A stretch of DNA of 64,000 nucleotides from Consotaella aegiceratis. GTDB taxonomy: Bacteria; Pseudomonadota; Alphaproteobacteria; Rhizobiales; Rhizobiaceae. Below, in pieces: positions 63,835 through 64,000 of the stretch. How positions within the stretch are numbered: position 1 is the first letter of the stretch; every line of letters begins with the position of its first letter. The stretch spans positions 24,764 to 88,763 of the forward strand of contig NZ_JAZHFT010000020.1 in NCBI RefSeq assembly GCF_036541425.1, read 5' to 3'. Made by a program: the position numbers and the translations under genes. The notes below the pieces were generated by a model. The model saw only the letters and a list, made by a program, of their open reading frames with translations. It did no database searches and was not told the origin of the DNA.

Positions 63835-64000
63835 TAGAGCGGGATGGCTATAGGCGGAATCGGGCTGGGATTCCCTGGGGGCTGGAAATGTGATTCACCA
63901 TACGGGCTGGAGTTGGAGGCCAGCACGGATGGCGCGACCCTATTCGATGGATTTGCGAGCTCGGGTGGTTTCGGCGGTGCTGGAGGGCGGTCTGTCGCGC
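63835..64000 (+). mobile_element. Left end of an IS630-type element (cut by window end)
   Basis: From the TA dinucleotide at 63835 the sequence reads TAGAGCGGGATGGCTATAGG, a typical left terminus for IS630-family elements, which insert at TA. About 90 bp later the transposase gene starts. The right end and second TA are outside the window. Confidence 0.7.
63929..64000 (+). CDS. IS630 family transposase, N-terminal fragment
   Basis: The first 24 codons read MARPYSMDLRARVVSAVLEG, typical of the helix-turn-helix start of IS630/Tc1-type transposases. The gene continues past the window, so completeness cannot be judged. GGAGG lies about 8 bases before the ATG. Confidence 0.8.
   Translation, partial: MARPYSMDLRARVVSAVLEGGLSR

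Overview
The window is a GC-rich chromosomal segment of an alphaproteobacterium, most likely a member of the Hyphomicrobiales (Rhizobiales). Supporting markers are a MucR/Ros-type regulator, a GapR (DUF2312) nucleoid protein, a homospermidine synthase, an Omp10-like lipoprotein next to hemH, the DUF4164-zapA-6S RNA-5-formyl-THF cyclo-ligase block, the tkt-gap-pgk series and the ruvC-ruvA-ruvB / tolQRAB-pal-cpoB-tilS-ftsH series. An Aurantimonadaceae-like family is possible, but that is only an impression. No rRNA, tRNA, CRISPR array or prophage was found. The one RNA gene is a 6S RNA.

Layout. 0.2-10 kb: a minus-strand envelope block (ybgC, tolQ, tolR, tolA, tolB, pal, cpoB, tilS, ftsH). 10-17 kb: a Pho-box-preceded phytase-like secreted protein, a methyltransferase, an SMR efflux pump, a DUF2254 membrane protein and a divergent MFS/TetR pair with palindromic operators. 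17-21 kb: ruvC-ruvA-ruvB on the minus strand with one complete VapBC toxin-antitoxin module inserted in each gap, behind a near-consensus LexA box. 21-29 kb: a serine hydrolase, Uma2 nuclease, YebC, a large unknown periplasmic protein, an MBL-fold protein, a VOC protein, two RDD/GYF membrane paralogues and TerC. 29-33 kb: ymdB, a Nu-class GST, a CAP lipoprotein, 5-FCL, 6S RNA, zapA and DUF4164. 33-40 kb: tkt, gap, a CPA-type antiporter and pgk.

40-41 kb: a decayed Doc-type toxin with a single in-frame stop, behind a small possible antitoxin. 41-50 kb: a Dcu-type C4-dicarboxylate carrier, the exonuclease and the Lhr-like helicase of the ligase-associated DNA repair set (split by other genes and lacking the ligase), tandem YitT genes and an AT-rich foreign-looking gene with a RusA-like motif. 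50-54 kb: pyruvate kinase, DUF1036, GapR and a copper/cytochrome-oxidase assembly trio. 54-64 kb: MucR with an 814-bp AT-rich upstream region, a DUF882 murein hydrolase-like protein, oligoendopeptidase F, homospermidine synthase, an NTF2-like protein, an Omp10-like lipoprotein, hemH, and the left end of an IS630-type element running off the window.

Most of the window is housekeeping DNA. The most interesting parts are the SOS-type ruv operon carrying two embedded TA modules, a perfect 46-bp palindrome inside the tilS coding sequence, the Pho-box phytase-like gene, the nonsense-mutated Doc locus, and the RusA-like cargo gene beside a repair helicase. All calls come from reading the sequence. 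No database search was run.
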